64,000 nucleotides of DNA from Antrihabitans auranticaus (lineage in GTDB: Bacteria; Actinomycetota; Actinomycetes; Mycobacteriales; Mycobacteriaceae): the NCBI RefSeq assembly GCF_016481275.1, contig NZ_JAEMNW010000001.1:620001-684000 (forward strand). The letters are read 5' to 3'. Below, piece after piece: positions 63,618 to 64,000 of the stretch. Each line of letters opens with the position of its first letter. Position 1 is the first letter of the stretch. The translations under genes were made by a program, and so were the position numbers. Under the pieces are notes generated by a model. It searched no databases. It saw nothing but the letters and a program-made list of their open reading frames with translations, and was not told the origin of the DNA.

Positions 63618-64000
63618 GTGCGGGTAGCGATGATGACGCGGGAATACCCGCCCGAGGTCTACGGCGGCGCCGGTGTTCACGTCACGGAGCTCGTGGCGCA
63701 GTTGCTCCTGCTGTGTGACGTCGACGTGCACTGCATGGGCGCACCGCGAAGCGATGCGGTCGTCCACGGTGCGGATCCGGCTCTCACTCAGGCCAATTCG
63801 GCGATGCAGATGTTGTCTGCCCAGATTCGTATGGCCACCGCCGCGGCGGGAGTCGACATCGTCCATTCGCACACCTGGTACGCCGGATTTGCCGGTCATC
63901 TCGCCGCCACGCTGCACGACGTGCCCCACGTCCTCACCGCGCACTCCCTCGAACCACGGCGGCCGTGGAAGGCCGAACAACTCGGCGGCGGTTACCGGAT
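63618..64000 (+). CDS. glgA: GT4 glycosyltransferase GlgA/GlgM (alpha-maltose-1-phosphate synthase), 3' end outside window
   Basis: The first 127 codons of a protein starting M-R-V-A-M-M-T-R-E-Y-P-P-E-V-Y-G-G-A-G-V-H (GTG 63618), very close to Rv1212c. Also present are H-S-H-T-W-Y-A-G-F-A-G-H-L-A and HVLTAHSLEPRRPW. In mycobacteria this GT4 enzyme links ADP-glucose to glucose-1-phosphate to make maltose-1-phosphate for GlgE, rather than extending glycogen directly. The frame runs open to the window edge. Confidence 0.93.
   Translation, partial: MRVAMMTREYPPEVYGGAGVHVTELVAQLLLLCDVDVHCMGAPRSDAVVHGADPALTQANSAMQMLSAQIRMATAAAGVDIVHSHTWYAGFAGHLAATLHDVPHVLTAHSLEPRRPWKAEQLGGGYR

Overview
The window is high-GC DNA from a mycolic-acid-containing actinobacterium of the order Mycobacteriales, most likely Nocardiaceae (Rhodococcus/Nocardia-like). 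The evidence is gene content and order. From 27.6 kb to the right edge the order parallels Mycobacterium tuberculosis Rv1248c back to Rv1212c: kgd, an OpuAC-type lipoprotein, corA, sugC-sugB-sugA-lpqY, a glycine-zipper membrane protein, an MgtE-like CBS protein, a DUF1003 protein, lytic transglycosylases, mrp, tatB-htrA-rseA-sigE, an O-methyltransferase, a TetR/ABC efflux operon, glgC and glgA. The left part carries a second conserved block, smpB-ftsX-ftsE-(small membrane protein)-mscS-prfB, which parallels Rv3100c-Rv3105c. No rRNA, tRNA, CRISPR array, transposase or integrase was seen.

Layout. 1-2.3 kb: tail of an amidohydrolase with an apparent frameshift, a TetR regulator and an EamA permease. 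2.3-6.8 kb (minus strand): ribosome rescue (smpB), divisome ABC complex (ftsEX), mechanosensitive channel and release factor 2. 7-20.6 kb: mixed metabolism: beta-carbonic anhydrase, metallophosphoesterase, histidinol phosphatase, alpha/beta hydrolase, PLP enzyme, molybdopterin oxidoreductase, PtpB-like phosphatase, a degenerate adenylate-forming protein, a crotonase, a PadR/MFS pair, a xi-class GST, and an AraC/VOC pair. 20.7-27.6 kb: a hypothetical protein, an ABC transporter whose ATPase has a long Tyr/Gly/Pro/Gln repeat tail, and a fused ABC exporter.

27.6-43 kb: kgd (2-oxoglutarate metabolism), an AAA ATPase, a TetR-controlled BVMO-SDR-esterase operon with a clear operator, a betaine-type binding lipoprotein, malic enzyme, a PHP phosphoesterase and CorA. 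41-47 kb: the trehalose recycling importer LpqY-SugABC, followed directly by an AlkZ-like DNA glycosylase gene and a SUFU-domain gene. 47-53 kb: envelope proteins and two tandem lytic transglycosylase paralogues. 53-56.5 kb: the sigE-rseA-htrA-tatB envelope-stress operon with a putative ECF promoter.

57.1-59.1 kb is the accessory island. A solitary AbiEi/DUF559-type gene is flanked by copies of one repeat family. On the left is an array of eight units with a period of about 84 bp. On the right are two to three diverged units in opposite orientation. The island separates the Rv1220c-like and Rv1219c-like genes, which are neighbours in M. tuberculosis, and it is the least ordinary part of the window. 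The right edge holds the Rv1219c-Rv1218c-Rv1217c-like efflux operon and the divergent glgC/glgA pair, which make ADP-glucose and maltose-1-phosphate for alpha-glucan synthesis.
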